A DNA stretch of 64,000 nt, taken from contig NZ_AOLM01000004.1 of assembly GCF_000337835.1 (NCBI RefSeq), positions 240,609 through 304,608 of the forward strand, in the 5' to 3' direction. The stretch comes from Haloferax sulfurifontis ATCC BAA-897. Its GTDB lineage: Archaea; Halobacteriota; Halobacteria; Halobacteriales; Haloferacaceae. A model generated the notes under the pieces. That model did no database searches. It saw nothing but the letters and a program-made list of their open reading frames with translations, and was not told the DNA's origin. Every line of letters begins with the position of its first letter. Position 1 is the stretch's first letter. The position numbers and the translations under genes are program-made. Positions 18,023-27,886 of this stretch are shown here, piece by piece.

Positions 18023-19174
18023 ATGGAACTTCTCGACGACACCATCGTGCCCGAACACGCCCGTGACCTCAAACAGGAGGCGCGGGAGTTCGCCGAGGCG
18101 CACATCGACCCGGTCGCGGCGGACTACTACGAGTCCGGCGAGTACCCCCACGAGGTGCTCCAAGCGGGGATGGACGCGGGGCTCGTCGCACAGGACATCT
18201 CCGAGGAGTACGGCGGGAAGGGCTTCGACCTCCAGCAGATGCTCGCCATCTCCGAGGAGTTCTACCGCGCCGACGCCGGCATCGCGCTGACGCTCCAGCT
18301 CGCCTCGTTCGGCTGTGAGATTATGGAGGACTACGGGAGCGAGGCACAGAAGGAGCGGTGGCTCCGCCCGGTCGCCGAAAACGAGCAGATTTCGGGGCTC
18401 GCGGTCTCCGAGCCGCAGACCGGCTCCGACATGGCCGGCATGGAGACGACCGCCGAGAAGACCGAAAACGGCTACGTCCTCAACGGCGAGAAGTACTGGG
18501 TCGGCAACGCCGTCGAGGCCGACTGGCTGACGGTGTACGCCAAGACCGCCGACACCGACGACCGCTACTCGAACTACTCGATGTTCGTCGTGCCGACGGA
18601 CACGCCCGGCTACGAGGCCGAGCACATCCCCGAGAAGATGGGCATGCGCGCGTCGAAGCAGGGACACATCGTCTTCGACGACTGCGAGGTGCCCGAGGAG
18701 AACCTCATCGGCACCGAGGGCGGCGGCTTCTACATGCTCGCGGACTTCTTCAACCACGGCCGGGTCGTCGTCGGCGGCCACAGCCTCGGTCTCGCGGCCG
18801 CCGCCATCGAGGAGGCGTGGGAGTTCGTTCACGACCGGCGGGCGTTCGGGCGCACCGTCTCGGAGTTCCAGGCGGTCCAGCACATCCTCGCCGACATGCG
18901 AATGGAGTTCGAGGCGGCGCGCGCGCTCAACTGGCGCGCCGCCGAGAAGGTCGCAAACGGCGAGGACGCCGGCTTCTGGGCGGCCGCGGCCAAGACGAAA
19001 TCGACCGAGACGGCGGTCGACGTGGCCGAACGCGGCATGCAACTCCACGGCGGCCGGTCGGTCCTCAACGAGTACAAGATTTCCCGGGTCTACCGCGACG
19101 TGCGCATCCCGGTCATCTACGAGGGCGCAAACGAGATTCAGCGCAACCTCATCTACCGGCAGGGCGCGCTGTAA
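18023..19174 (+). CDS. Acyl-CoA dehydrogenase
   Basis: A 383-residue FAD enzyme that oxidises acyl-CoA to enoyl-CoA. The three-domain layout is normal: helical N-terminus, beta middle with VSEPQTGSDMAGM near residue 130 (FAD/substrate binding), and helical C-terminus. The region YEGANEIQRNLI near residue 368 holds the expected catalytic base Glu or its neighbour. It has its own TATA box and follows the acyl-CoA ligase gene, so the pair probably starts beta-oxidation. Substrate unknown. Confidence 0.93.
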   Translation: MELLDDTIVPEHARDLKQEAREFAEAHIDPVAADYYESGEYPHEVLQAGMDAGLVAQDISEEYGGKGFDLQQMLAISEEFYRADAGIALTLQLASFGCEIMEDYGSEAQKERWLRPVAENEQISGLAVSEPQTGSDMAGMETTAEKTENGYVLNGEKYWVGNAVEADWLTVYAKTADTDDRYSNYSMFVVPTDTPGYEAEHIPEKMGMRASKQGHIVFDDCEVPEENLIGTEGGGFYMLADFFNHGRVVVGGHSLGLAAAAIEEAWEFVHDRRAFGRTVSEFQAVQHILADMRMEFEAARALNWRAAEKVANGEDAGFWAAAAKTKSTETAVDVAERGMQLHGGRSVLNEYKISRVYRDVRIPVIYEGANEIQRNLIYRQGAL

Positions 19175-19279
19175 GGCGGTCCCGCCACGGCCCCCGGAAC
19201 TGACAACTCGTTTTTAGGTTTGGCATGGCTTGACCGGAACGCAGTTACTATCTGAGCGTCGTACCTTGAGTCAGCACCA

Positions 19280-20053
19280 ATGGTACGAACGAGCGTTATC
19301 GGCTGTGGAAACATGGGGAGCGCCCTCCTCACCGGGCTTTGGAAGGCGGGTGGCCACTCGGTCATCGCCTGCGACCTCGACCCCGACGCCCTCGCCGCGG
19401 TCGCCGACTACTGCGAAGAGACGACGGACGACGTGTCGCGCGCCGCCGAGGCCGACGTGGTGTTCGTCGCGGTCAAGCCCGACATCGTCGGGGCCGTCCT
19501 CTCGGAACTCGACCTGTCTCCCGACCAGACTCTCGTCACGATAGCCGCGGGCGTCCCGACCGCGTTCGTCGAGGCGCACACCGACGCCCGCGTCGTTCGC
19601 ATCATGCCGAACCTCGCCGCCGAGACCCGCGACATGGCCGCGGCGGCGACCGGCGACCTGACCGACGAGGTCCGCGAACTCCTCTCGGACGTGGGCGAGT
19701 TCGTCGAGGTCGAAGAATCGCAGATGGACATCGCGACCGCGGTCAACGGCAGTGGGCCGGCCTTCGTCTTCTATCTCATCGAGGCCGTCACGCAGGCCGG
19801 CATCGCGGGCGGACTCTCCGAGGAAGACGCCGAGACTCTCGCCGCCCAGACGTTCAAGGGCGCGGCCGAGACCGTCGTCCAGGACGACCGCACCGCCGAC
19901 GAACTCATCGACGCGGTCTGCTCGCCGAACGGGACGACCATCGAGGGGATGGAGGTCCTCTGGGACAGCGCCGCCGACGAGGCCGTCACCGAGGCGGTCG
20001 TCGCCGCCGAGCGCCGGTCGAAGGAGCTCGCGGAGGACTTCGCCGATGAGTGA
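19280..20053 (+). CDS. proC: Pyrroline-5-carboxylate reductase
   Basis: Last step of proline synthesis, NAD(P)H reduction of P5C. 257 residues. The Rossmann motif [13 protein letters not shown] starts at residue 8 and the family signature around NGSGPAF (near residue 156) is present with [11 protein letters not shown]. It is the first gene of a proC-proB-proA operon; the proB ATG overlaps its stop by eight bases. Confidence 0.95.
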   Translation: MVRTSVIGCGNMGSALLTGLWKAGGHSVIACDLDPDALAAVADYCEETTDDVSRAAEADVVFVAVKPDIVGAVLSELDLSPDQTLVTIAAGVPTAFVEAHTDARVVRIMPNLAAETRDMAAAATGDLTDEVRELLSDVGEFVEVEESQMDIATAVNGSGPAFVFYLIEAVTQAGIAGGLSEEDAETLAAQTFKGAAETVVQDDRTADELIDAVCSPNGTTIEGMEVLWDSAADEAVTEAVVAAERRSKELAEDFADE

Positions 20054-20921
20054 GGTGAGCGAGACGACGGAGACCTCCGAGGTCGCCGAGCCCGACCCCG
20101 ACGCGGTCGCCGCCGCCCGCGAGACCGCCGCCGAGGCGGACCGCGTCATCGTCAAGGCCGGCACCAACTCGCTGACCGACGACGACTCCAACCTCGACGA
20201 CGACAAGCTCGACAAACTGGTCGACGACATCGAGTCGCTCCTCTCGCGCGGCAAGGAGGTGCTTCTCGTCTCCTCGGGCGCGGTCGGAGCCGGCATCGGC
20301 CGACTCGACCACCCCACGGCGGACCGCGACACCCTCGAAGCGTCGCAGGCGCTGTCGACGGTCGGCCAGAGCCTGCTCATGCACCGCTACACGGAGAGCT
20401 TCGAGCGCTACGACCGGAAGGTCGCCCAGATACTCATCACCCAGCACGACCTGGAGAACCCCGAGCGCTTCACCAACTTCCGGAACACGGTCGAGACGCT
20501 TCTGGAGTGGGGCGTCGTGCCCATCATCAACGAGAACGACGCGGTCGCCACCGAGGAGCTCCAAATCGGCGACAACGACATGATCTCGTCGAACATCGCG
20601 GTCGGCATCGGCGTCGACCTGCTCGTGACGCTCACCGACGTGGGCGGCGTCTACACCGGAAACCCGAAGGAGGACCCCGACGCCGAGCCCATCGAGGTCG
20701 TCGGCGACAACTACAGCGACGTCGAGGACGTCGTCACCGCGAGTTCGACCGGCGGCTTCGGCGGCATCCAGACGAAGGTCCGCGGCGCGCGCGACGCCGC
20801 CGAGTACGGCATCCCCGCCGTCATCGCGCAGTCGACCGAACCCGACGTGTTGGCGAAGATAGCCGAGCGCGAATCGGTGGGAACAATGTTCCTCCCGCTC
20901 GATGGTGAACTCGATGACTGA
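20046..20921 (+). CDS. proB: Glutamate 5-kinase
   Basis: Amino-acid kinase of 291 residues that phosphorylates glutamate in proline synthesis. After an acidic start of about 33 residues, [14 protein letters not shown] is the N-terminal kinase motif, followed by [23 protein letters not shown] and [13 protein letters not shown]. No PUA domain follows the kinase domain, unlike in many bacterial enzymes. It overlaps proC and proA at its two ends, so all three are translationally coupled. Confidence 0.93.
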   Translation: MSEVSETTETSEVAEPDPDAVAAARETAAEADRVIVKAGTNSLTDDDSNLDDDKLDKLVDDIESLLSRGKEVLLVSSGAVGAGIGRLDHPTADRDTLEASQALSTVGQSLLMHRYTESFERYDRKVAQILITQHDLENPERFTNFRNTVETLLEWGVVPIINENDAVATEELQIGDNDMISSNIAVGIGVDLLVTLTDVGGVYTGNPKEDPDAEPIEVVGDNYSDVEDVVTASSTGGFGGIQTKVRGARDAAEYGIPAVIAQSTEPDVLAKIAERESVGTMFLPLDGELDD

Positions 20922-22248
20922 GCGAGACACGACCGCGCAGGTCGAACGGGCACAGTCGGCGGCGCTCCGCCTCGCCAACGTCGACGCGGCCGACCGCGAC
21001 GCCGCGCTCGGAGCCATCGCGGACGCCATCCGCGACAACAGCGAGGCGATTCTCGCGGCCAACCGCGAGGACGTCGGGGAGGCCGAGGCGATGCTCGCGG
21101 AGGGCGAGTACACGCAGGCGCTCGTCGACCGCCTCAAACTCGACGAGGCGAAGCTCGACGACATCGCCGGGATGGTCGAGTCCGTCGCCGAACAGGACGA
21201 CCCGCTCGGCGAGACGCTGGAAGCGAGAGAGCTGGACGCAGACCTCGAACTGTACAAGCTGTCTGTCCCCATCGGCGTCGTCGCGACCATCTTCGAGTCG
21301 CGGCCCGACGCGCTCGTCCAAATCGCCGCGCTGGCGCTGAAGTCCGGCAACGCCGTCATCCTCAAGGGCGGGAGCGAGGCGAGCGAGTCGAACCGCGTGC
21401 TGTACGAGACGATTCTGTCCGCCACCGAAGAGCTCCCCGACGGCTGGGCGACGCTCATCGAGGCCCACGAGGAGGTCGACCGCCTGCTCGAACTCGACGA
21501 CATGGTCGACCTCGTGATGCCCCGCGGCTCCTCGGAGTTCGTCAGCTACATCCAGGACAACACCCAGATTCCCGTGCTCGGCCACACCGAGGGCATCTGT
21601 CACGTCTACGTCGACGAGGCGGCCGACCTCGACATGGCCGAAGACATCGCCCTCGACGCGAAGGTGCAGTACCCCGCGGTCTGTAACGCCGTCGAGACGC
21701 TCTTGGTCGACGAGGCGGTCGCCGCCGACTTCCTGCCCGCGGTCGTCGCACGCTACCGCGACGAGGGCGTCGTCCTCCGCGGCGACGAGGCGACCCGCGA
21801 GCACGTCGATGTCGACCCCGCGACCGACGACGACTGGGACACCGAGTACGGCGACCTCGAACTCTCCGTCAAGGTCGTCTCGGACCTGTACGACGCGGTC
21901 GACCACATCAACGCCCACGGCTCGAAACACACCGAGTCCATCGTCACCGACGACGCCGAGCGCGCGGAGACGTTCATGACCGGCGTCGACGCCGCCAGCG
22001 TCTTCCACAACGCCTCGACCCGATTCGCCGACGGCTACCGCTACGGCCTCGGCGCCGAGGTGGGCATCTCGACCGGCAAGATTCACGCCCGCGGCCCGGT
22101 CGGTCTCGAAGGGCTGACGACCTACAAGTACTACCTCGAAGGCGACGGCCAGTTGGTCGCCACCTACGCCGGCGAGGACGCCGTCCCCTTCACCCACGAG
22201 GCGCTCGACGCCGAGTGGAGCCCCGGGCATCGAAGCCGACAGGGCTGA
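20914..22248 (+). CDS. proA: Gamma-glutamyl phosphate reductase
   Basis: A 444-residue aldehyde-dehydrogenase-superfamily enzyme that reduces glutamyl-5-phosphate to glutamate semialdehyde. Motifs include [25 protein letters not shown] and [10 protein letters not shown]. The catalytic cysteine is in [15 protein letters not shown] near residue 257. ATG 20914 overlaps the proB stop by eight bases; ATG 20902, four codons upstream in frame, is an alternative. The C-terminal tail is a few residues longer than typical. Confidence 0.95.
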   Translation: MTERDTTAQVERAQSAALRLANVDAADRDAALGAIADAIRDNSEAILAANREDVGEAEAMLAEGEYTQALVDRLKLDEAKLDDIAGMVESVAEQDDPLGETLEARELDADLELYKLSVPIGVVATIFESRPDALVQIAALALKSGNAVILKGGSEASESNRVLYETILSATEELPDGWATLIEAHEEVDRLLELDDMVDLVMPRGSSEFVSYIQDNTQIPVLGHTEGICHVYVDEAADLDMAEDIALDAKVQYPAVCNAVETLLVDEAVAADFLPAVVARYRDEGVVLRGDEATREHVDVDPATDDDWDTEYGDLELSVKVVSDLYDAVDHINAHGSKHTESIVTDDAERAETFMTGVDAASVFHNASTRFADGYRYGLGAEVGISTGKIHARGPVGLEGLTTYKYYLEGDGQLVATYAGEDAVPFTHEALDAEWSPGHRSRQG

Positions 22249-22356
22249 GCTGAGCGACCCCGGCGGTTCGGGTCCGGCTTTTCGCGGCAAACAGAACTAT
22301 ATCCCTGACAGTCGCCTCTCCGGTAGAGTCGTCTCCGCTACGACTCGGTGACTCCA

Positions 22357-23019
22357 ATGGATATCGACGAATTCGTCAGCGCGCACGCACCGTCCGAAGG
22401 CGGCGACTCCTTCGAACTCGAAAACTCGAAACTCCTCGACGTGGCCCTCGACGGGGAGGTCATGGCGAAAGCCGGGTCGATGGTCGGCTACACCGGCGAC
22501 ATCTCCTTCGAGCGCAAGTCCGCCGGCGGGCTGACGGGGATGCTCAAGAAGAAAGCCACGGGCGAGGGCGACGTCATGATGCAGGCGACCGGCACCGGCC
22601 ACCTCTACCTCGCGGACCAGGGCAAGGAAGTCCAGATTCTCGAACTCGACGCGGGCGAGGAACTGAGCGTCAACGGCAACGACGTGCTCGCGTTCGAATC
22701 GAGCGTGAACTGGGACATCAAGATGCTGACGAGCATCGCCGGCACCTCCTCGGGCGGCCTGTTCAACGTCTTCCTCGAAGGCCCCGGCCACGTCGCCATC
22801 ACGACCCACGGCGAGCCTATCGTCCTCCAGACGCCGGCGAAGACCGACCCCAACGCGACCGTCGCCTGGAGCGGCAACGTCTCGCCGTCGTCGAACCGCG
22901 ACATCAACATCAAGGGCCTGCTCGGCCGCTCGTCGGGCGAGTCCTACCAGCTCGAATTCGCCGGCGACGACGGCTTCGTCATCGTCCAGCCGTTCGAGGA
23001 AGTCGGCCCCGGCGAGTAG
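22357..23019 (+). CDS. AIM24/TIGR00266 family protein
   Basis: A 220-residue beta-rich protein of the AIM24 family, related to the tryptophan RNA-binding attenuator-like fold. Recognisable stretches are KAGSMVGYTGDISFERKS, GEGDVMMQATGTGHLYLAD and PGHVAITTHGEPIVL. Function is unknown in archaea. ATG 22357 is preferred; a GTG three codons upstream is possible. It stands alone between the proline operon and a metallo-hydrolase. Confidence 0.88.
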   Translation: MDIDEFVSAHAPSEGGDSFELENSKLLDVALDGEVMAKAGSMVGYTGDISFERKSAGGLTGMLKKKATGEGDVMMQATGTGHLYLADQGKEVQILELDAGEELSVNGNDVLAFESSVNWDIKMLTSIAGTSSGGLFNVFLEGPGHVAITTHGEPIVLQTPAKTDPNATVAWSGNVSPSSNRDINIKGLLGRSSGESYQLEFAGDDGFVIVQPFEEVGPGE

Positions 23020-23177
23020 TCGACCGGCCCGGAACCGCCCTCGTCTCGCTTTCACTTTCCGACCGTTCGTCCCGCAACCCGACACAAAGCGGGCCGAAAC
23101 GACGCGAATCTCTAGTGCTCGACGGAGATATATTGTCTGCCTGAACGGTTATGCCCGCTCCGTCCTAATCCGGGTGT

Positions 23178-23981
23178 ATGGGTGACATCAGCGTCCACCT
23201 GGTCGACCGCGGCCGCGTCCACGCGGACACCGGCTACGTCCTCGACGGCTACTCCATGGGGAGCGCGTCGAACCCGAACCCCGACCACGAGATGACCGAG
23301 TTCGTCGTCTGGAACGCCGTCGTCGACGGCCCCGACCGAACGGTGCTGTGGGACACCGGCTCGAACCCGGCGGCCGGCGACGGCTACTGGCCCGAACCGC
23401 TGTACGAGGCGTTTTCGCACGTCGACGCCGCGGAACACACGCTCGAAGACGACCTCGACGCGGTCGGCTACGACCTCGACGACATCGACGCGGTGGTGAT
23501 GAGCCACCTGCACCTCGACCACGCCGGCGGCCTCGCCGAGTTCGCGGGAACGGACGTCCCGATATACGTCCACGAGGAGGAACTGAAGTTCGCGTACTAC
23601 TCGGCGAAGACGACCGAGGGCTCCATCGCGTACCTCGCGTCGGACTTCGACCGCGACCTGAACTGGCACGTCGTCCACGGCGACGAACACACGCTGTTCG
23701 ACGGCTTCCGGCTCATTCACCTGCCGGGTCACACGCCCGGCGTGCTGGGCGCGCACATCGAGACGCCCGACGGCGACGTGCTCGTCGCGGGCGACGAGTG
23801 CTACGTCGAAGGCAACTACGCCGACGAGGTGCCGCTCGGCCCCGGCCTGCTCTGGAGCGAGCGCGACTGGTTCGAGAGCCTCCAGACGGTGAAGGAGCTC
23901 GAACGCCGGACCGGCGGCGACGTGCTGTTCGGCCACGACCTCGACCGCTTTTCGTCGTTCGGCGACGGCTGGAACGTCTGA
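23178..23981 (+). CDS. Metallo-beta-lactamase-fold hydrolase, N-acyl homoserine lactonase-like
   Basis: A 267-residue MBL-fold enzyme. The metal motif HLHLDHAGG lies near residue 112, later ligands are in HLPGHTPGVLG near residue 179 and VAGDECYVEGNY, and the last His is in FGHDLD. The pattern is closest to AHL lactonases, but haloarchaea are not known to use standard AHLs, so the physiological substrate is open. Its 3' side carries a G-rich stretch. Confidence 0.85.
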   Translation: MGDISVHLVDRGRVHADTGYVLDGYSMGSASNPNPDHEMTEFVVWNAVVDGPDRTVLWDTGSNPAAGDGYWPEPLYEAFSHVDAAEHTLEDDLDAVGYDLDDIDAVVMSHLHLDHAGGLAEFAGTDVPIYVHEEELKFAYYSAKTTEGSIAYLASDFDRDLNWHVVHGDEHTLFDGFRLIHLPGHTPGVLGAHIETPDGDVLVAGDECYVEGNYADEVPLGPGLLWSERDWFESLQTVKELERRTGGDVLFGHDLDRFSSFGDGWNV

Positions 23982-24089
23982 ATCGAACGACGGCGCGCTC
24001 GTCGGCCTCGGATTTTCTGGACTCACGCGCCGAGCGGGCGACAGCGACCGCACTCGTCGCGTCCGAAGAAAGTGAAAAGGGGAACCGCA

Positions 24090-24118
24090 GGGGTGGTGGC
24101 GGGTGAGGTGGGGTTGGG
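24090..24118 (+). other. Candidate G-quadruplex-forming tract in a convergent intergenic region
   Basis: Four G-tracts on the plus strand at 24090-24093, 24101-24103, 24110-24113 and 24116-24118 with loops of 7, 6 and 2 bases meet the canonical G3+N1-7 pattern. More G-tracts follow at 24140-24143, 24145-24148 and 24154-24158. The tract lies 3' of two convergent genes. Confidence 0.5.
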
Positions 24119-24189
24119 TGGAGTGGTGTGGCTGGTGTTGGGGTGGGGAAGTAGGGGGATTGGATTACTGGTGGAGACGACGACCCGGC

Positions 24190-24771
24190 CTAAATCATGA
24201 GTTGCACGTCGGCGTCGGCCATGTGCTGGAGGGCCGTCGCCGCGCCGACGCCGGTGGTGACGCCGTCGTAGAACTCGGCTTCGTCGTAGCCCATCAGTTC
24301 GATGGTCATCTGGCAGGCCTGGAGGTCGACGCCCATGTCGAGGGAGGTCTCGATGAGTTCCTCGATGGTCGCCGTCCCGTTTTCCTTGATCTTCTTTTCC
24401 ATCATGCTCGTGGCGACGTTGTCCATGAAGGGCAGTGCGGCGACGGCGTTCGGCATCGGCATGCTCGGGTTGCCGACCGCGCTGAGCTTCAGGTTCTTCG
24501 ACTTCTCCTCGTGGAGGATGTCGAGTCCCCAGAACGTGTGGAAGACCACGACGTCCCAGCCGAAGGCGGCCGCCGTGCTGGCGAGGATGAGCGGCGGGTA
24601 CGCCATGTCGAGGGTGCCTTTGGTCGCGATGATGGTCATCGACTTCTGTCCGTCGTCGTCGGTCGCCTCCCGGAGGTCGGAGACCTCCTCCTGCAGGGCT
24701 TGGACCTGCGCACGGAGGTCTTCGACGGAGTCGGCTCCCGCGTCGACGGGCGCGTCGGCGTCCGAGCTCAT
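24190..24771 (-). CDS. DsrE/DsrF/DrsH-like peroxiredoxin-fold sulfur relay protein
   Basis: A 193-residue protein. Residues about 15-38 form a short coiled coil (EDLRAQVQALQEEVSDLREA). The DsrE-like domain follows from residue 45, with IIATKGTLDMAYPPLILAS and FHTFWGLDIL. One conserved Cys is in LQACQM (C153), the position that carries persulfide in related proteins. Its ATG overlaps the TusA-like gene stop by four bases, so the two are coupled. Role: passing sulfane sulfur, by family knowledge. Confidence 0.88.
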   Translation of the reverse strand: MSSDADAPVDAGADSVEDLRAQVQALQEEVSDLREATDDDGQKSMTIIATKGTLDMAYPPLILASTAAAFGWDVVVFHTFWGLDILHEEKSKNLKLSAVGNPSMPMPNAVAALPFMDNVATSMMEKKIKENGTATIEELIETSLDMGVDLQACQMTIELMGYDEAEFYDGVTTGVGAATALQHMADADVQLMI

Positions 24772-25019
24772 TCCTTCTGGATGAAGTGGCGGAAGACCGC
24801 GTCGCCGTCTTCCTCGGCCTCTTCCTGTTCGAGCATGGCGACGCCGTCGGTGGCGTCGGCCCAGCCCTTCAGGTCGCTCATACTGCCGGAGTCGGTCGCG
24901 ACGACCTGCAGAATCTCGCCGGATTCGAGCTCGTCGACCGCGCCGCGGGTCTTGACGACGGGCATCGGGCAGGACAGTCCTTTCACGTCGAGGGTCTCGG
25001 TGGGTTCGTATGTACTCAT
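24768..25019 (-). CDS. TusA-like sulfurtransferase (SirA/YeeD family)
   Basis: An 83-residue protein with the hallmark CPxP motif, LSCPMPVVK with C17 as persulfide-carrying residue. It should accept sulfane sulfur and hand it to the coupled DsrE-like protein. A GGTGA sequence 8 nt before the ATG (minus strand, 25028-25032) resembles a Shine-Dalgarno site, unusual here, and a TATA-like TTATATT lies at 25053-25059. The operon is divergent from the rhodanese-MBL gene. Confidence 0.92.
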   Translation of the reverse strand: MSTYEPTETLDVKGLSCPMPVVKTRGAVDELESGEILQVVATDSGSMSDLKGWADATDGVAMLEQEEAEEDGDAVFRHFIQKE

Positions 25020-25052
25020 TTTCGAAGTCACCTGTGTTGGGTGTATTCCACA

Positions 25053-25059
25053 ATATAAG
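25053..25059 (-). promoter_or_regulatory. TATA box for the TusA-DsrE operon
   Basis: TTATATT on the minus strand, about 37 nt before the ATG at 25019, leaving a short leader with a possible Shine-Dalgarno sequence. Confidence 0.5.
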
Positions 25060-25248
25060 GGTGCTTCGTAAAAGTGTGTCGGTTCTTGGGGAGACACCAC
25101 AATACCTTATCGAACGGGCTGAAGGGCGTCAAATCGGCACTTAACGGGTTAGAGAGCCATTGTGTGCTCGCGTAGGTGCGAAATCGCACTAGTTTCGGTC
25201 GATGTCTACGGAGAGAATATTGCATAAAATCCAAACTACCATCCGAAA

Positions 25249-25255
25249 GCTTAAG
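25249..25255 (+). promoter_or_regulatory. TATA-like box for the rhodanese-MBL gene
   Basis: GCTTAAG centred about 34 nt before the ATG at 25286. It favours that ATG over the in-frame upstream ATG at 25202, which would lie before the promoter. Confidence 0.5.
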
Positions 25256-25285
25256 TCGAACCACCCGATAGTGGGTGATGCATAC

Positions 25286-26473
25286 ATGACCGTTCCAGAC
25301 CTGCCGGAACTCGAAGTCGACGTGCCAGTCATCGAACCCGAGGCGCTGAAAGCCCGCATCGACGAGGGCGAGGCGCTGACCATCCTCGACAACCGCGTGC
25401 CGTCGGAACACGAGGACTGGCGCATCGACGGCGAGAACGTCTCGCACGTCAACATCCCCTATTTCGAGTTCCTCGACGAGGAGCTCGACGAGTCGCTGTT
25501 CGAGGACCTGCCCGAGGACGAGGAGTTCGTCGTCCTCTGTGCGAAGGGCCACTCCTCGGAGTACGTCGCCGGGTTGCTCATCCAGGAGGGCTACGACGCC
25601 GTGGCGCTCGAACGCGGCATGAACGGCTGGGCGAGAATCTACGAGTACACCGAACTGGAGACCGACGGCGACGCGCTCGTCGCGCAGTACCAGCGCCCCT
25701 CCAGCGGCTGTCTGGCGTACCTCGTCGTCGACGGCGACGAGGCCGCCGTCGTCGACCCGCTTCGCTACTTCGCCGACGAGTACGTCGCCGACGCGAAGGC
25801 GCTCGGCGCGGAGCTGAAGTACGCCATCGACACGCACATCCACGCCGACCACATCAGCGGGGTCCGCACGCTGGTCGAAGACTACGGCGTCACGGGCGTC
25901 ATCCCCGAGGCCGCCGAAGGCCGCGGCGTCGACTACGACACCCCCTACGAGACCATCGCGGACGGCGAGACCCTCACCGTCGGCGACACCGACATCGAGG
26001 CCATCCACACGCCCGGCCACACGACCGGCATGACGACCTACAAGGTCGACAACGTGCTCTTTACGGGCGACGGCCTGTTCATCGAGTCGGTCGCCCGCCC
26101 CGACCTCGAAGACGGGGACGAGGGCGCGCCCGACGCGGCCGGGATGCTCTACGACTCCCTGCAGGAGCGCGTCCTCTCGCACGACGACGACGCCATCGTG
26201 GCCTCCGCGCACTTCAGCGACGCGGCAATCCCCGCCGACGACGGCAGTTACACCGCCACGCTCGGGGAACTGAAGGACACGATGGACGCACTTTCGATGC
26301 CCAAAGAGGAGTTCGTGGAGTTCATCCTCTCCGATATGCCGCCGCGGCCGGCCAACTACGTCGACATCATCGAAACGAACCTCGGTGTGCAGGAGTCCGA
26401 CGACGACCGCGCCTTCGAGCTCGAACTCGGGCCGAACAACTGCGCGGCCAGCAACGAAGCCCTGACGAACTAA
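25286..26473 (+). CDS. Rhodanese-metallo-beta-lactamase fusion, persulfide dioxygenase-like
   Basis: A 395-residue protein. The N-terminal rhodanese domain (about 15-118) has its active cysteine in VVLCAKGHSS (C85). The metallo-beta-lactamase domain follows with THIHADH (H184, H186, D188, H189), HTPGHTTGM and FTGDGLFIESVARPDL, as in ETHE1-type persulfide dioxygenases and related blh proteins. In such proteins the rhodanese part handles sulfane sulfur and the MBL part oxidises glutathione- or other thiol-persulfide. Haloarchaea lack glutathione, so the thiol may be gamma-glutamylcysteine. The next gene starts directly after its stop. Confidence 0.9.
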   Translation: MTVPDLPELEVDVPVIEPEALKARIDEGEALTILDNRVPSEHEDWRIDGENVSHVNIPYFEFLDEELDESLFEDLPEDEEFVVLCAKGHSSEYVAGLLIQEGYDAVALERGMNGWARIYEYTELETDGDALVAQYQRPSSGCLAYLVVDGDEAAVVDPLRYFADEYVADAKALGAELKYAIDTHIHADHISGVRTLVEDYGVTGVIPEAAEGRGVDYDTPYETIADGETLTVGDTDIEAIHTPGHTTGMTTYKVDNVLFTGDGLFIESVARPDLEDGDEGAPDAAGMLYDSLQERVLSHDDDAIVASAHFSDAAIPADDGSYTATLGELKDTMDALSMPKEEFVEFILSDMPPRPANYVDIIETNLGVQESDDDRAFELELGPNNCAASNEALTN

Positions 26474-26965
26474 ATGTCGGGTCTGACGCCGCTCCTCGTC
26501 GACGGGCTCTTCCCGAACGGCATCGCGCACTACGCGCTCGGCGGCCTCCTCATCGGCCTCGGGACCGCCGTCATCTACCTCGGGACGGGCGTCATCGCCG
26601 GCGCGAGCACCTTCCTCGAATCGACGCTGTCGTACGTCTCCGACCTCCCGCGGTTCAACAAGGCGAAGTACGTCGCCTCGCGGGACTGGCGGGTCGTGTT
26701 CACGCTGAGCATCGTCGCCGGGGCCGCGCTGTACACCGTCCTGTTCGGCGACGGCTGGTGGGTCTCTGACGTGCAACCGTGGCGCTTCGCCGTCGGCGGC
26801 GTGCTCGTCGGCGTCGGCACCCGCATCGGGAAGGGCTGTACGTCCGGCCACGGGGTCTGCGGCGTCGGCTCGCGCTCGCGGACCTCGCTCGTCAACGTCG
26901 CCACCTTCATGCTCGTCGCCATCGGGATCGCACAGCTCCTGAGCGCGCTGGGGGTGTCGCCGTGA
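26474..26965 (+). CDS. YeeE/YedE family transporter, N-terminal half
   Basis: A 163-residue membrane protein with about four hydrophobic segments. It has the YeeE signature GTRIGKGCTSGHGVCG with the cysteines thought to relay thiosulfate or sulfide across the membrane in this family. It begins one base after the previous stop codon and overlaps the next gene by four bases (GTGA). Together with the next protein it makes one split transporter. Confidence 0.9.
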   Translation: MSGLTPLLVDGLFPNGIAHYALGGLLIGLGTAVIYLGTGVIAGASTFLESTLSYVSDLPRFNKAKYVASRDWRVVFTLSIVAGAALYTVLFGDGWWVSDVQPWRFAVGGVLVGVGTRIGKGCTSGHGVCGVGSRSRTSLVNVATFMLVAIGIAQLLSALGVSP

Positions 26966-27426
26966 GCGACGACGAGCGCGGACTCGGGTTCATGCTGGTC
27001 GTCATCGCGGGCGGCCTGATATTCGGGTTCGGCCTCGCCGTCAGCAACATGGCCCGCCCGGAGGTCGTCCTCGACTTCCTCCAGTTCGACGACTTCGGCC
27101 TCCTCTTCGTGATGGGCGGCGCCGCCGTCGTCACCGGCACCGTCTTCGCGCTCGCCGAGGCGTTCGGCGACCGCGCGCCCCTCACCGGGCGCGACTACGG
27201 CCGCCGCCTGAAGTCGTTCGACAAGAACGTCGTCGTCGGCGGGGTCATCTTCGGAGCCGGCTGGGGCATCTCGGGTATCTGCCCCGGCGCGGCCTACGCC
27301 AGCGTCGGCATCGGCAACTACCCCATCCTCATCGCCATCGGCGGGATGTTCGTCGGCGCGTACCTACAGGGGCTCTGGCGCGCCCGCCGCGCCGAGAGCG
27401 CCGCGACCGGCACCTCCGCCGACTGA
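26962..27426 (+). CDS. YeeE/YedE family transporter, C-terminal half (DUF6691-type)
   Basis: A 154-residue membrane protein starting at GTG 26962 within the overlap with the previous gene. It carries the second sulfur-binding motif GAGWGISGICPGAAYASVG near residue 100 and about four membrane segments. With the upstream half it should form a complete thiosulfate/sulfur-compound importer. The DUF number is from memory. End of the operon. Confidence 0.9.
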   Translation: MSDDERGLGFMLVVIAGGLIFGFGLAVSNMARPEVVLDFLQFDDFGLLFVMGGAAVVTGTVFALAEAFGDRAPLTGRDYGRRLKSFDKNVVVGGVIFGAGWGISGICPGAAYASVGIGNYPILIAIGGMFVGAYLQGLWRARRAESAATGTSAD

Positions 27427-27841
27427 GCCGTCTCGCGACGAACCCGGTTTCGATTTCGTTCTTTTCGTACCTCGACCTCGACCGTAAGCGGCGGCGACGC
27501 CCTCGACGCCCGCTCCGTTGAACGCGGACGCGAGGCAACGAGTCGCGCGCGCCGTCGAGTGCGGAGACTCGTGTTCCCTCCCAGCGTGGCGTTCGAAGCT
27601 CGCCCAGACGCTCGTATGTGCCGCCGTGAGCGCCTTTCGACGCCGTTCTCTCGTCTCCGACTCCATGTGGGAATAGAATTGTACAATAGACAAAATACTA
27701 TTCTGTCATAGGTAGCGGCCAAATATGTTTGTAAGGCCGCGTGATACAAAATGTGCCCCGATTTAGTGGTATTTCTATGCTGTTTCTATAACTTATGTGT
27801 ATGCAACGAGGATATGGTATTGTATAGTATTCCCAAAAGCG
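27427..27841. other. Intergenic region with AT-rich upstream regulatory segment
   Basis: About 415 bases without a supported gene. The first half is GC-rich. From 27660 it turns AT-rich and contains the palindrome ATTGTACAAT (27674-27683) and an inverted repeat, GAATAG near 27667 with CTATTC near 27701. This is a plausible control region for the DUF7512-TauE operon that follows, and possibly a terminator for the upstream operon. Confidence 0.45.
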
Positions 27842-27848
27842 TTATATC
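27842..27848 (+). promoter_or_regulatory. TATA box for the DUF7512-TauE/SafE operon
   Basis: TTATATC centred about 24 nt before the ATG of a five-codon leader ORF at 27869 and about 84 nt before the first larger gene, implying a leader of about 60 nt. Confidence 0.55.
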
Positions 27849-27868
27849 CTCACTCCGGTTAGCCAGCC

Positions 27869-27886
27869 ATGTACAAGAAAGTATGA
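27869..27886 (+). CDS. Candidate leaderless leader peptide, five residues
   Basis: Reads MYKKV and then TGA. Its ATG is at the expected transcription start, about 24-26 nt after the TATA box. Its last four bases ATGA overlap the start of the next short ORF. Only position supports it; there is no homology evidence. Confidence 0.3.
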   Translation: MYKKV

